Assembly: GCF_030272895.1 (NCBI RefSeq)
Contig: NZ_JALRNF010000024.1
Location: 28,057-92,056, forward strand
Length of the DNA stretch: 64,000 bases
Source of the DNA: Pseudomonas sp. BGr12
GTDB lineage: Bacteria; Pseudomonadota; Gammaproteobacteria; Pseudomonadales; Pseudomonadaceae
Reading direction: 5' to 3'
Made by a program: the position numbers and the translations under genes. Below, piece after piece: positions 1-8,817 of the stretch; the first letter of the stretch is position 1; each line of letters starts with the position of its first letter. The notes beneath the pieces are model-generated. The model was not told the DNA's origin and did no database searches. It saw nothing but the letters and a program-made list of their open reading frames with translations.

Positions 1-629
1 GCATACTCGGAAATCGCTGTGCGTGCCGGAATACCCTGCGCCTTGCAGGCGGCATAGAGGTCGGCGAGGAACGGCTCGATCTGTTCCAGTTCCCGCAGGC
101 CATACACCTGGGTGCCGCGAGGGCGGCCGCCGTCGCTGTCCAGCGCCGGTTGTGGCCGGCCCTGCGCATCGCGTTTCTGATCGAGCAGGTAGAACTCCAG
201 CTCGCAGGCCATCACCGGGTGGTAACCATCGGCCTTGAGCGCATCGATGACCTTGACCAGCAGGTGGCGTGGGTCGGCGATGCTCGCCGGCATGCCCTCG
301 GTCGGGTGCATGCTGACCTGCACCGCAGCGGTGGGAATCTGCCGCCAGGGCAGGCGCACCAGGCTGTTCTCCAGGGGGTAGGCGCGGCAGTCGATATCGC
401 CGACGTCCCACACCAGTCCGGAGTTCTCCACATCGTCGCCATTGAGGGTCAGGCCCAGGATGGTGCTGGGCAGCGGCCGTCCGCTTTCATACACCGCCAG
501 CAGCTCTTCGCGGTGCAGCAGCTTGCCGCGTGGCACGCCGTTGGCGTCGAGGATGAACAGTTCGATCATCTCGATATCGGGGTTGGCGGCCAGGAAGGTT
601 CGGGCCTGCTCGATGGGGGCAAATTGCAT
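1..629 (-). CDS. glutamine synthetase family protein (gamma-glutamylpolyamine synthetase type), partial
   Basis: The reading frame starts at an ATG at 627-629 and runs off the left edge, so only about 209 N-terminal residues are visible. It begins MQFAPIEQAR and contains the beta-grasp part of glutamine synthetases (LFILDANGVPRGK, then an acidic segment with ACELEFYLLD, the first metal-binding Glu region of the catalytic domain). Pseudomonas carry many such paralogues, mostly gamma-glutamylputrescine or other polyamine ligases (PuuA/SpuI type) that use ATP to join glutamate to an amine. The exact substrate cannot be told from this fragment. A possible small gene on the same strand lies 97 bp upstream. 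The family call is firm; the substrate is inference. Confidence 0.85.
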   Translation of the reverse strand, partial: MQFAPIEQARTFLAANPDIEMIELFILDANGVPRGKLLHREELLAVYESGRPLPSTILGLTLNGDDVENSGLVWDVGDIDCRAYPLENSLVRLPWRQIPTAAVQVSMHPTEGMPASIADPRHLLVKVIDALKADGYHPVMACELEFYLLDQKRDAQGRPQPALDSDGGRPRGTQVYGLRELEQIEPFLADLYAACKAQGIPARTAISEY

Positions 630-726
630 GGGGCTCTCGCTCGCGCCGTCAGGCGCACAGGACTGTCTTCACCAGTATGGCGGCAGTCATCGACAAGGAA
701 AGTCGGCCAGACGCTGGCCGCACGGT

Positions 727-891
727 TCAGTGCGAAGCGAGGAGGGCGTCCGGTGGGCGGGCATGGCGGCAGTGCCACAAGGCCCAGAAGGCGAGAATGA
801 TGTGCACCAGCGGGTTTTCGCCAGAGCGCGCCCGCACCTTCGGGAACGAAGGGCGCAACAACGGGCGGGGCAAACGCAGGGGCGAAGTCAT
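727..891 (-). CDS. possible small protein of 54 residues with one hydrophobic segment
   Basis: An ATG at 889-891 opens a 55-codon frame ending in TGA at 727-729. A GGGAG lies about 9 nt before the start, a plausible ribosome binding site. The protein starts MTSPLRLPRP, is Arg/Pro-rich, and has one hydrophobic stretch (HIILAFWALWHC, residues about 30-41) followed by a basic tail, like a small membrane-associated protein. It lies on the same strand as, and 97 bp upstream of, the glutamine-synthetase-family gene. A longer frame in another register (905-566) uses the same upstream region but has no protein-like character. I do not recognise a family and give no function. A codon-conservation test in relatives would decide whether it is real. 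Confidence 0.4.
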   Translation of the reverse strand: MTSPLRLPRPLLRPSFPKVRARSGENPLVHIILAFWALWHCRHARPPDALLASH

Positions 892-1078
892 GCCTCGATA
901 CTCCCATGCCGGTGAAGGTTCATTAAATCAGCCTTTGTATACCTTCAGATCAATCCTGGCTAAACAAAGAACGCCTTTGCCACGACCGTGCCGAGGCCGG
1001 GCAAATCTGCGACAATCCCAGCCCTTCCTATGCCGATCATGTAAAAGCAGGCTCACCTGCACGACTAAAAAGCGCCCC

Positions 1079-4000
1079 ATGACTGACCACGCCATCGATC
1101 AACTGCTGAAAAACCTCGACCACGCCATGATTGCCGAGCGCCATCGCCTGCGCCGGCAACTGCACGAACTGCGCAAGCGCCCGGACGAGGCCAAGCTTGC
1201 GCAGTGGGTCGACAAGGTCCAGGCATCCTGCGCCCAGGTCACTGCGCGCAAGGCCAGCGTGCCGAGCATCCGTTACGACGACAGCCTGCCGATTGCGGCC
1301 AAGCGTGACGAGATCAAGAAGGTGCTGGCCGAGCATCAGGTGCTGATCATCGCCGGTGAAACCGGCTCGGGCAAAACCACCCAGTTGCCGAAGATCTGCC
1401 TGGAGCTGGGGCGTGGCCAGCACGGCCTGATCGCCCATACCCAGCCCCGGCGGATCGCGGCGCGTAGCGTCGCCACCCGGGTCGCCGAAGAGCTGGGTAC
1501 ACCATTGGGCGCGCTGGTCGGCTACCAGGTGCGCTTCGAAGACCAGAGCGACGCCAACACCCTGGTCAAGCTGATGACCGACGGCATCCTGCTGGCCGAA
1601 ACCCAGCACGACCGCTTTCTCGAACGCTACGACACCATCATCGTCGACGAAGCCCACGAACGCAGCCTGAACATCGACTTCCTGCTCGGCTACCTCAAGA
1701 CCCTGCTGCCTCGTCGCCCGGACCTGAAGGTGATCATCACCTCGGCGACCATCGACCTTGAGCGCTTCTCCAAGCACTTCGACGATGCGCCGATCATCGA
1801 AGTGTCCGGCCGCACCTACCCGGTGGAAACCTGGTACCGGCCGTTGACCAGCGAGCAGGACGAGGAGGGCAACCGGGTCGAAGACGACCTGACCGTGGAC
1901 CAGGCGATTCTCGCCACCCTCGACGAAATCGCCGCCCATGAGCGCGGCCAGGGCAAGGGCCCGGGTGATGTGCTGGTGTTCCTGCCCGGCGAGCGCGAGA
2001 TTCGCGACGCCGCCGAGATGCTGCGCAAGGCCCAGTTGCGCCACACCGAGATCCTGCCGCTGTACGCGCGCCTGTCGCCGGCCGAGCAGCAGAAGATTTT
2101 CCAGTCCCATCCGGGGCGGCGCGTGGTGCTGGCGACCAACGTCGCCGAAACCTCGCTGACGGTGCCGGGCATTCGTTATGTGATCGACAGCGGCACCGCG
2201 CGGATCAGCCGCTACAGCTACCGCGCCAAGGTCCAGCGCCTGCCCATCGAGGCGGTGTCCCAGGCCAGTGCCAACCAGCGTAAAGGCCGTTGCGGGCGGG
2301 TCGAACCGGGCATCTGCGTGCGCCTGTACAGCGAAGAGGATTTCAACGCACGGCCGGCGTTCACCGATCCGGAGATCCTGCGTACCAACCTCGCGGCGGT
2401 GATCCTGCAGATGCTCCATCTGCGCCTGGGTGAAATCGACGCCTTTCCCTTTATCGAGCCGCCGGATGGCAAAGCCATCAGCGACGGCTTCAACCTGTTG
2501 CAGGAGCTCTCGGCGGTCAACCGCGAGAACCAGCTGACACCACTGGGCCGGCAACTGGCGCGCCTGCCGGTCGACCCACGCCTGGGGCGCATGCTGCTCG
2601 AAGGTGCCAAGCAGGGCAGCCTCAATGAAGTGTTGATCGTCGCCAGCGCCCTGTCGGTGCAGGACCCGCGCGAGCGTCCGCCGGAGCGCCAGCAGGCCGC
2701 CGACCAGGCGCATGCGCAGTGGAAGGATGCCGATTCCGACTTCGCCGCCCTGGTCAACCTGTGGCGCGGCTTCGAAGAACAACGCCTGGCCCTGACCGCC
2801 AGCCCGCTGCGCAACTGGTGCCGGAAGAATTTCCTCAACTACCTGCGCCTGCGCGAATGGCGCGATGCGCACCGCCAGTTGAGCCTGATCTGTCGCGATC
2901 TGCAGTTGAGCATCAACAAGGACCCGGCCGATTTCCCGAAACTGCACAAGGCGATCCTCTCCGGCCTGCTCAGCCAGATCGGCCAGAAGACCGAAGACGG
3001 CGACTACCTCGGTGCCCGTCAGCGACGCTTCTGGGTGCATCCGTCCTCGGGCCTGGGCAAGAAGCGGCCACAGTGGATCATGACCGCCGAACTGGTCGAA
3101 ACCACCAAGCTCTACGCGCGCATGGTGGCCAAGATCGAGCCGGACTGGATCGAGCCGTTGGCCACCCACCTGGTCAAGAAGAACCACTTCGAGCCGCACT
3201 GGGAGAAGAAGCGCGGCCAGGTGGTGGCCTATGAACAGGTCACCCTTTATGGCCTGATCGTGGTCGGCCGTCGCCCGGTGCATTTCGGGCCGATCGACCC
3301 GGTGATGTCCCGCGAGCTGTTTATCCGCGAGGCGCTGGTGGGCGGTGAAATCCAGTCCCGGGCCAAGTGCCTGAGCGCCAATCGCAACCTGCTCGAACAA
3401 CTCGACGAACTGGAAGCCAAGGCCCGGCGTCGCGACATCCTCGCCGACGACGAAACCCTTTACGGCTTCTACGAGGCGCGCTTGCCGGCCGAGATCCACC
3501 AGACCGCGACCTTCGACAGTTGGTACCGGGTCAACAGCCAGAAAGATCCGCAGCTGCTGATCATGCGCGAGGAAGACGTGCTGGCCCGCGAGGCCAGCGA
3601 GGTCACGGCGGCGCAGTACCCCGACACCTTGCGCCTGGGCGACTTGAGCCTGGCCCTGAGTTATCACTTCGAACCCAATCATCCGCGCGACGGTGTCACG
3701 GTGCGGGTACCGGCGCCATTGTTGCCGAGCCTGCCGGGCGAACGCCTGGAGTGGCTGGTGCCGGGCCTGCTCGAAGCCAAGTGCATCGCCCTGGTGCGCA
3801 ACCTGCCCAAGGCCCTGCGCAAGAACTTCGTGCCGGTACCGGACTTCGTCAAGGCCGCCCTGCAACGCATGACCTTTGCCGAAGGCTCCTTGCCCCAGGC
3901 CCTGGGCCGCGAACTGCTGCGCATGACCGGGGCACGAGTCAGCGATGAGGCCTGGGCCGAAGCCGCAGGACAAGTCGATAACCACCTGAAGATGAACCTG

Positions 4001-4984
4001 GAAGTGGTCGACGGGCGCGGCAAGTTCCTTGGCGAAGGCCGCGACCTGGCGGAACTGACCGCGCGCTTTGCCGCCGCCAGCCAGGCCGCACTGGCCGTGC
4101 CGCAGACCGAAAAGAGCCAGCAGCCGGTGCAGGCCAAGGCCTTCGCCCAGGTGGCCGAGACCGCCCAGCAGAAGATCGCCGGGCTGTCGATGACGGTCTA
4201 TCCGGCCTTGGTGGAGGAAAATGGCACGGTCAAGGAAGGGCGTTTCTCGACCCAGGCCGAAGCCGAGTTCCAGCACCGGCGCGCCTTGCAGCGCCTGCTG
4301 CTGCAGCAACTGGCCGAGCCGGCCAAGTTCCTGCGCGGCAAGTTGCCCGGCCTTACCGAGCTTGGCCTGCTGTACCGCGAACTGGGGCGTATCGAGGCGT
4401 TGGTCGAGGATATCCTTTTGGCCAGCCTCGACAGCTGCATCCTCGACGGTGAAAGCAACCTGCCACGCGATGGTGCCGGCCTGGCCTCGCTGGCCGAGCG
4501 CAAGCGCGGCAGCTGGACCGAGCACGCCGAACGCCTGGCGCGCCTGACCCTGGAGATCCTCAAGCTCTGGCATGGGTTGCAGAAGCGCTTCAAGGGCAAG
4601 ATCGACCTGGCCCAGGCCGTGGCGCTCAACGACATCAAGCAGCAACTGGGCAACCTGGTGTACCCGGGCTTTGTCCGTGAAACTCCGATGCTGTGGCTCA
4701 AGGAGATGCCGCGCTACCTCAAGGCCGTCGAACTGCGCCTGGAGAAACTGGGCAGCCAGGTCCAGAAGGACCGGGTCTGGAGCGGCGAGCTGGGTAATCT
4801 CTGGACGCAGTACAAGACCCGCGCCGACAAGCACGCCCAGGAAGGCAAGCGCGATGCACATCTGACGCTGTACCGCTGGTGGCTGGAGGAGTATCGGGTG
4901 TCCTTGTTCGCCCAGCAGCTGGGCACCAAGGTGCCGGTTTCCGACAAGCGACTGAACAAGCAGTGGAGTCAGGTAGAAGCCTAG
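1079..4984 (+). CDS. hrpA: ATP-dependent RNA helicase HrpA (DEAH box)
   Basis: A 1301-residue protein, essentially the length of E. coli HrpA. The chosen start (MTDHAIDQLL) is the ATG at 1079; the same frame stays open upstream to about 677 but that part does not look like protein. Walker A is GETGSGKTT near residue 93, the DEAH box (DEAHERS) is near residue 190, and the SAT motif follows. The C-terminal RecA motifs are TNVAETSLTVPG and QRKGRCGR. Beyond lie the HA2 and OB-fold regions and a long DUF3418-like C-terminus that sets HrpA apart from HrpB. HrpA-type helicases rescue stalled ribosomes and act in mRNA processing. The gene reads alone on the plus strand; a GC hairpin with a short T run follows the stop. 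Confidence 0.96.
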   Translation: MTDHAIDQLLKNLDHAMIAERHRLRRQLHELRKRPDEAKLAQWVDKVQASCAQVTARKASVPSIRYDDSLPIAAKRDEIKKVLAEHQVLIIAGETGSGKTTQLPKICLELGRGQHGLIAHTQPRRIAARSVATRVAEELGTPLGALVGYQVRFEDQSDANTLVKLMTDGILLAETQHDRFLERYDTIIVDEAHERSLNIDFLLGYLKTLLPRRPDLKVIITSATIDLERFSKHFDDAPIIEVSGRTYPVETWYRPLTSEQDEEGNRVEDDLTVDQAILATLDEIAAHERGQGKGPGDVLVFLPGEREIRDAAEMLRKAQLRHTEILPLYARLSPAEQQKIFQSHPGRRVVLATNVAETSLTVPGIRYVIDSGTARISRYSYRAKVQRLPIEAVSQASANQRKGRCGRVEPGICVRLYSEEDFNARPAFTDPEILRTNLAAVILQMLHLRLGEIDAFPFIEPPDGKAISDGFNLLQELSAVNRENQLTPLGRQLARLPVDPRLGRMLLEGAKQGSLNEVLIVASALSVQDPRERPPERQQAADQAHAQWKDADSDFAALVNLWRGFEEQRLALTASPLRNWCRKNFLNYLRLREWRDAHRQLSLICRDLQLSINKDPADFPKLHKAILSGLLSQIGQKTEDGDYLGARQRRFWVHPSSGLGKKRPQWIMTAELVETTKLYARMVAKIEPDWIEPLATHLVKKNHFEPHWEKKRGQVVAYEQVTLYGLIVVGRRPVHFGPIDPVMSRELFIREALVGGEIQSRAKCLSANRNLLEQLDELEAKARRRDILADDETLYGFYEARLPAEIHQTATFDSWYRVNSQKDPQLLIMREEDVLAREASEVTAAQYPDTLRLGDLSLALSYHFEPNHPRDGVTVRVPAPLLPSLPGERLEWLVPGLLEAKCIALVRNLPKALRKNFVPVPDFVKAALQRMTFAEGSLPQALGRELLRMTGARVSDEAWAEAAGQVDNHLKMNLEVVDGRGKFLGEGRDLAELTARFAAASQAALAVPQTEKSQQPVQAKAFAQVAETAQQKIAGLSMTVYPALVEENGTVKEGRFSTQAEAEFQHRRALQRLLLQQLAEPAKFLRGKLPGLTELGLLYRELGRIEALVEDILLASLDSCILDGESNLPRDGAGLASLAERKRGSWTEHAERLARLTLEILKLWHGLQKRFKGKIDLAQAVALNDIKQQLGNLVYPGFVRETPMLWLKEMPRYLKAVELRLEKLGSQVQKDRVWSGELGNLWTQYKTRADKHAQEGKRDAHLTLYRWWLEEYRVSLFAQQLGTKVPVSDKRLNKQWSQVEA

Positions 4985-5020
4985 AGACCTTTATTTGTGG
5001 CACACTTGGCCGATATATGA

Positions 5021-5046
5021 CCGCTGCCTGCCCGGCAGCGGTGTTT
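5021..5046 (+). terminator. weak hairpin downstream of hrpA
   Basis: Arms CCGCTGCC (5021-5028) and GGCAGCGG (5034-5041) enclose a 5-nt loop, followed only by TGTTT. The stem is perfect but the T tract is poor, so termination is uncertain. Confidence 0.4.
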
Positions 5047-5100
5047 AACCAATGAGAGGCCCCGCGGCGATCCCGCACGGGGGTTATTGCCTGCACAAAT

Positions 5101-5116
5101 TGGTACGTTCGTACCA
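5101..5116. promoter_or_regulatory. perfect operator-like palindrome upstream of the FabH-like gene
   Basis: TGGTACG, two bases, CGTACCA forms a perfect 16-bp inverted repeat, 60 bp before the GTG start at 5176. Its size and symmetry fit a homodimeric regulator of the TetR or GntR type. I cannot name the regulator; the motif is not the PsrA site as I know it. Confidence 0.5.
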
Positions 5117-5175
5117 TTTTCGAATCGAACAGGCCGCTGCCCGACCGGCATCGGCCCCTGAACAGAGGAACGACC

Positions 5176-6297
5176 GTGCATAACGTCGTCATCAGCGGCA
5201 CCGGCCTGTACACCCCGGCCAACAGCATCTCCAACGAGGAGCTGGTGGATTCCTTCAATGCCTATGTGCAGCAGTTCAACGCTGACAACGCCCAGGCCAT
5301 CGAGCGTGGCGAAGTCCAGGCCCTGGCTGAGTCCAGCGCCGCCTTCATCGAAAAGGCCTCGGGGATCAAGAGCCGCTTCGTCATGGACAAGGACGGCATC
5401 CTCGACCCGCAGCGCATGAAGCCACGCTTGCCGGAGCGTTCCAACGACGAGCCGTCGATCCTCTGCCAGATGGCCGTGGCGGCTGCCGAGCAGGCCCTGC
5501 AACGGGCCGGGCGCACGGCGGCCGACGTCGATGCGGTGATCGTCGCCTGTTCCAACCTGCAGCGCCCGTACCCGGCCATTGCCATCGAAGTGCAGCAGGC
5601 CCTGGGCATCAACGGCTTCGGCTTCGACATGAACGTCGCCTGCTCTTCGGCCACCTTCGGCATCCAGACCGCCTGCAACAGCGTGCAACTGGGCCAGGCC
5701 CGCGCCGTACTGGTGATCAGCCCGGAAATCTGCACCGGCCACCTGAATTTCCGCGACCGCGACAGCCACTTCATCTTCGGTGACGCGGCGACTGCCGTGC
5801 TGGTCGAGCGGGCTGACCTGGCGACCTCCGCCCATCAGTTCGACATCGTCAGCACCAAGCTGCTGACCCAGTTCTCCAACAACATCCGCAACAACTTCGG
5901 CTTCCTCAACCGCGCCGCCGAAGAGGGCATCGGTGCTCCGGACAAGCTCTTCGTCCAGGAAGGTCGCAAGGTGTTCCGCGAAGTCTGCCCGATGGTCGCC
6001 GAGCTGATCGGCCAGCACCTGGCCGAGAACAACCTCAACGTCAGTGACGTCAAGCGCTTCTGGCTGCACCAGGCCAACTTGAGCATGAACCACCTGATCG
6101 TCAAGAAGCTGCTGGGCCGCGATGCGCTGGAAGAAGAGGCACCGGTGATCCTCGACAGCTACGCCAACACCAGCTCGGCCGGCTCGGTGATCGCCCTGCA
6201 CAAGCACCAGGACGACCTGGCCAAGGGCGCGCTGGGTGTGCTCAGTTCGTTCGGCGCCGGTTATTCCATCGGTAGCGTGATCCTGCGCAAGCGCTGA
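5176..6297 (+). CDS. beta-ketoacyl-ACP synthase III family protein (PA3286-like FabH paralogue)
   Basis: A 373-residue thiolase-fold condensing enzyme starting at GTG 5176, with AGAGGAA just upstream. The catalytic triad of the KAS III family is visible: Cys156 in NVACSSATFG, His298 in WLHQAN and Asn331 in YANTSSAGS. It is longer than classical FabH (about 317) because of an insert near residues 30-80. The next two genes, an ECF sigma factor and its zinc-finger partner, match the PA3286-PA3285-PA3284 order of P. aeruginosa. There PA3286 is known to condense octanoyl-CoA with malonyl-ACP, feeding beta-oxidation intermediates into fatty acid (and hence rhamnolipid) synthesis. The same role here is inferred from similarity and context. 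A palindromic operator-like site precedes the gene. Confidence 0.88.
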   Translation: MHNVVISGTGLYTPANSISNEELVDSFNAYVQQFNADNAQAIERGEVQALAESSAAFIEKASGIKSRFVMDKDGILDPQRMKPRLPERSNDEPSILCQMAVAAAEQALQRAGRTAADVDAVIVACSNLQRPYPAIAIEVQQALGINGFGFDMNVACSSATFGIQTACNSVQLGQARAVLVISPEICTGHLNFRDRDSHFIFGDAATAVLVERADLATSAHQFDIVSTKLLTQFSNNIRNNFGFLNRAAEEGIGAPDKLFVQEGRKVFREVCPMVAELIGQHLAENNLNVSDVKRFWLHQANLSMNHLIVKKLLGRDALEEEAPVILDSYANTSSAGSVIALHKHQDDLAKGALGVLSSFGAGYSIGSVILRKR

Positions 6298-6343
6298 TCG
6301 ACCTGCGAACCGTCACACAACGCTGAGGCGGTTCTATCCAATG

Positions 6344-6380
6344 GCAAAGGGAATCGTTCCCCCGTGAATGTTCCCTTTGC
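6344..6380 (+). terminator. hairpin between the FabH-like gene and the sigma factor gene
   Basis: Ten-base arms GCAAAGGGAA (6344-6353) and TTCCCTTTGC (6371-6380) around a 17-nt loop. There is no T tract, so it may be a Rho-dependent or mRNA-end structure rather than a true intrinsic terminator. Confidence 0.35.
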
Positions 6381-6393
6381 TGATCGCCAAGCC

Positions 6394-6421
6394 TGTAACA
6401 AACTCCTCTAATCAGACTCTA
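6394..6421 (+). promoter_or_regulatory. candidate ECF-type (autoregulatory) promoter of the sigma factor gene
   Basis: TGTAAC (6394-6399), 16 bp, then ACTCTA (6416-6421). The AAC in the -35 element and the CTA in the -10 resemble ECF promoters of the TGAAAC / CGTCTA kind. It is 20 bp before the first possible start codon, giving a very short leader. ECF factors commonly transcribe their own gene; the match is by eye only. Confidence 0.4.
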
Positions 6422-6440
6422 CCGGCACAACGACGGATGG

Positions 6441-7058
6441 ATGGCGATGACAGGTGAAGAACAAGGCCGCTTGCTCGAGCGGCTGCTCAAGGGCGAGCAA
6501 CAGGCTTTCAAGGAACTGGTCGATACCTATCAAGGAGCGATGCGCGCCGTGGCCTATGCCATTGTCGGCAGCCGCAACGCCGATGAGGTGGTGCAGGATG
6601 CCTGGTTGGCGGTGGTGCGCAACCTGGGCGGATTCCAGCAGCGTTCCAGCCTCAAGACCTGGCTGCTGACCATTACCGCCAACGCGGCCAAGACCCGTTA
6701 CAAACACAACCGCCGGGAAGTGCTGCTCGACGACCTGCCCGCGCCCCATGGCAGCATCGGCGACGAGCGTTTTGCCAGCGACGGCCACTGGTTGCTGGCG
6801 CCTTCAGCCTGGCACGAAGACAGCCCTGAAGCCTTGCTCAGCCAGGACGAGCTGCGTAAGTGCCTGGAGCACACCTTGCTCAGCCTGTCGGAGCTGCAAA
6901 GCAGCGTCCTGGTGTTGCGCGAACGCCAGGGGCTGGAACTGGAACAGATCTGTAATCTTCTCGATATCTCGCTCTCCAATGTCCGCGTGCTGCTGCACCG
7001 GGCACGGCTGAAGGTCTTCGCGACCCTGGAACACTTCGAGGAAACCGGCCAATGCTGA
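6441..7058 (+). CDS. RNA polymerase sigma factor, ECF subfamily (PA3285-like)
   Basis: A 205-residue sigma-70-family protein with regions 2 and 4 only, as in ECF factors. Region 2 covers roughly residues 10-85 (YQGAMRAVAYAIVGSRNADEVVQDAW, then SSLKTWLLTITANAAKTRYK). Region 4 is near 135-195 (LSLSELQSSVLVLRERQGLELEQICNLLDIS with a helix-turn-helix, then NVRVLLHRARLKV). Starts at 6441 and 6447 are both possible. The last codons overlap the next gene by 7 bp, so the two are translationally coupled. That gene encodes a small zinc-finger protein, the usual anti-sigma partner. The target regulon cannot be deduced from this window. Confidence 0.92.
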   Translation: MAMTGEEQGRLLERLLKGEQQAFKELVDTYQGAMRAVAYAIVGSRNADEVVQDAWLAVVRNLGGFQQRSSLKTWLLTITANAAKTRYKHNRREVLLDDLPAPHGSIGDERFASDGHWLLAPSAWHEDSPEALLSQDELRKCLEHTLLSLSELQSSVLVLRERQGLELEQICNLLDISLSNVRVLLHRARLKVFATLEHFEETGQC

Positions 7059-7291
7059 CCTGCAAGGAACTAGTCGCCCGCTCCAGCGACTTCGTCGATG
7101 AACAACTGAACCTGGGCGAGCGCCTGATGGTGCGTCAGCACCTGCTGTTCTGCCGAAACTGCCGGCGCTTCATCAAGCAGCTGCAACTGGCCCAGGCCAC
7201 CGTGCGGGCCATGCCGCCAGCACCGGAGCCCGGTAGCGCGGCGCTGGCCGAGCGTCTGTCGCGCGAGCAGCGGGGCGCGAACAAGCCCTGA
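7052..7291 (+). CDS. small zinc-finger (ZAS-type) anti-sigma factor candidate (PA3284-like)
   Basis: A 79-residue soluble protein. It begins MLTCKELVARSSDFVDEQL, typical of the N-terminal helix of zinc-binding anti-sigma domains, and has the core HLLFCRNCRRF with the HxxxCxxC zinc ligands. It has no membrane segment, so any signal sensed would be cytoplasmic, unlike membrane-bound ZAS proteins. The ATG overlaps the stop of the sigma gene. Anti-sigma function is inferred from the motif and this coupling. The C-terminal third is Pro/Ala-rich and probably disordered. Confidence 0.8.
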   Translation: MLTCKELVARSSDFVDEQLNLGERLMVRQHLLFCRNCRRFIKQLQLAQATVRAMPPAPEPGSAALAERLSREQRGANKP

Positions 7292-7357
7292 ACGACGACT
7301 GGAAGGCGCTGCAATGGCGTTTTCCGGCTTATTTCGTTTGGAAGTAAAAAAGTTCCG

Positions 7358-7375
7358 TTGTCATAAAACATTTAT
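7358..7375 (+). promoter_or_regulatory. Pho box upstream of the porin gene
   Basis: TTGTCAT, AAAA, CATTTAT: two 7-bp half-sites separated by 4 bp, the PhoB layout. The first half matches the CTGTCAT consensus at six of seven positions; the second is weaker. It lies 115 bp before the start codon. Together with an OprP/OprO-type porin downstream, PhoB control is likely. Confidence 0.6.
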
Positions 7376-7489
7376 ATAAAAGCCACTGATCTGACATAAC
7401 CCCCCGCCAAGATTCCTCCCCAGCACAAGTGGCCCTGGCCGCGTGTTTTTCCAACACTTTCAAGACCATACAGTAGGGGAGCTACTTCG

Positions 7490-8803
7490 ATGATCCGTAA
7501 GCACTTCGCAGGTTTCGCAGCCAGCGCCTTGGCCATGGCCGTAACCGCCCAGGCTTTCGCGGGTACCGTAACCACCGACGGCGCCGATATCGTAGTCAAG
7601 ACCAAAGGTGGCCTCGAGGTCGCTACTACCGACAAGGAATTCAGCTTCAAGCTGGGCGGTCGTGTCCAGGCCGACTACAGCCGCTTCGACGGTTTCTACA
7701 CCAACAACGGCAACACTGCCGACGCCGGTTACTTCCGCCGTGCCTACCTGGAGCTGGGTGGTGTGATGTACACCGACTGGGCCTACCAGATCGCCTACGA
7801 CTTCTCGCACAACTCCGGCGGTGACAACCGCAGCGAAGACGGTTACTTCGACGAAGCCTCGCTGGCCTACAACGGCTTCAAGCCGGTGCAGATCAAGGTC
7901 GGTCGTTTCGACCCTGAGTTCGGTCTGGAAAAGGCCACCAGCTCCAAGTGGGTCACCGCCCAGGAGCGTACCGCCGCCTACGACCTGGTGGACTGGACCA
8001 ACGCCCACAACGGCGGCATGGGCCTGCAGGTATCGGGTAACGCCGGTGAGTCGCTGTACGGTTCGGTCGGTGTGTTCGCCAAGGACGCCACCAACCAGGA
8101 CAAGGATGGCGACAGCACCAAGCAGTTCAACCTGCGCGGCGTATTCGCCCCGATGCACGAAACCGGCAATGTCCTGCACTTCGGTATCAACTACGCCCAG
8201 CGCGATCTGTCCGACACCGCATTCGACGGCCGTATCCGCAGCCGCCTGGGCATGCGTGGCGTGAGCACCGACGGTGGCCAGGATGCCGGCAGCAACGGCA
8301 ACCGCCTGCTGCTCGGCGGCCAGAACAACACCCCGGTCGGTGCCTACGACACCGACATGGCCTGGAACCTGGAAGCCGCCTGGGCCATGGGGCCATTCTC
8401 GGTACAGGGCGAATACATCAAACGTGACACCGAGGCTGACAGCGCTGCCTTCTCCGACATCAAGTCCGAAGGCTACTACGGTCAACTGGCCTACACCCTC
8501 ACCGGTGAAGCCCGTGGCTACAAACTCGGCAAGTTCGACAGCATCAAGCCGTCGAACAAGCAGATCGGCGCCTGGGAAGTGTTCTACCGCTACGATCACC
8601 TGAGCACCGACGATGACAACGGCGCGTTCGCCAACATCGACGATGTCGAAGGCAAGGTGCACAACGTCGGTCTGAACTGGTACGCCAACGAGTCGATCAA
8701 ACTCAGCGGCGTGTACGTCAAGTCCAAGGTCGACAACGCCGAAAACGCTGCCGGCGACGACAGCGGCGATGGTTTCGTCATGCGCGCGCAATACGTGTTC
8801 TAA
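7490..8803 (+). CDS. phosphate/pyrophosphate-selective porin, OprP/OprO family
   Basis: A 437-residue outer-membrane porin. A signal peptide is clear ([24 protein letters not shown], cleaved near residue 25). The mature part alternates in beta-barrel fashion and ends in a terminal Phe (RAQYVF), the BamA sorting signal. The sequence fits the Phosphate_porin family, with the typical [11 protein letters not shown] opening and [18 protein letters not shown]. Trimers of OprP and OprO carry phosphate or polyphosphate across the outer membrane and are induced by phosphate starvation. AGGGGAG before the ATG is a strong ribosome binding site, and a Pho box is present upstream. Which of OprP or OprO it corresponds to cannot be settled by eye. 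Confidence 0.93.
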   Translation: MIRKHFAGFAASALAMAVTAQAFAGTVTTDGADIVVKTKGGLEVATTDKEFSFKLGGRVQADYSRFDGFYTNNGNTADAGYFRRAYLELGGVMYTDWAYQIAYDFSHNSGGDNRSEDGYFDEASLAYNGFKPVQIKVGRFDPEFGLEKATSSKWVTAQERTAAYDLVDWTNAHNGGMGLQVSGNAGESLYGSVGVFAKDATNQDKDGDSTKQFNLRGVFAPMHETGNVLHFGINYAQRDLSDTAFDGRIRSRLGMRGVSTDGGQDAGSNGNRLLLGGQNNTPVGAYDTDMAWNLEAAWAMGPFSVQGEYIKRDTEADSAAFSDIKSEGYYGQLAYTLTGEARGYKLGKFDSIKPSNKQIGAWEVFYRYDHLSTDDDNGAFANIDDVEGKVHNVGLNWYANESIKLSGVYVKSKVDNAENAAGDDSGDGFVMRAQYVF

Positions 8804-8817
8804 GCAACACCGCTGCT

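Noticed and set aside
677..1078. Extension of hrpA to an upstream start
   Set aside because: The added 134 residues are Arg/Cys-rich, unlike any helicase N-terminus. The protein from 1079 already has the standard HrpA length.
1037..4861. A 1274-codon open frame antisense to hrpA
   Set aside because: It mirrors the high-GC codon pattern of hrpA, has a Gln/Leu/His-biased low-complexity composition and no family motif. It is a shadow frame.
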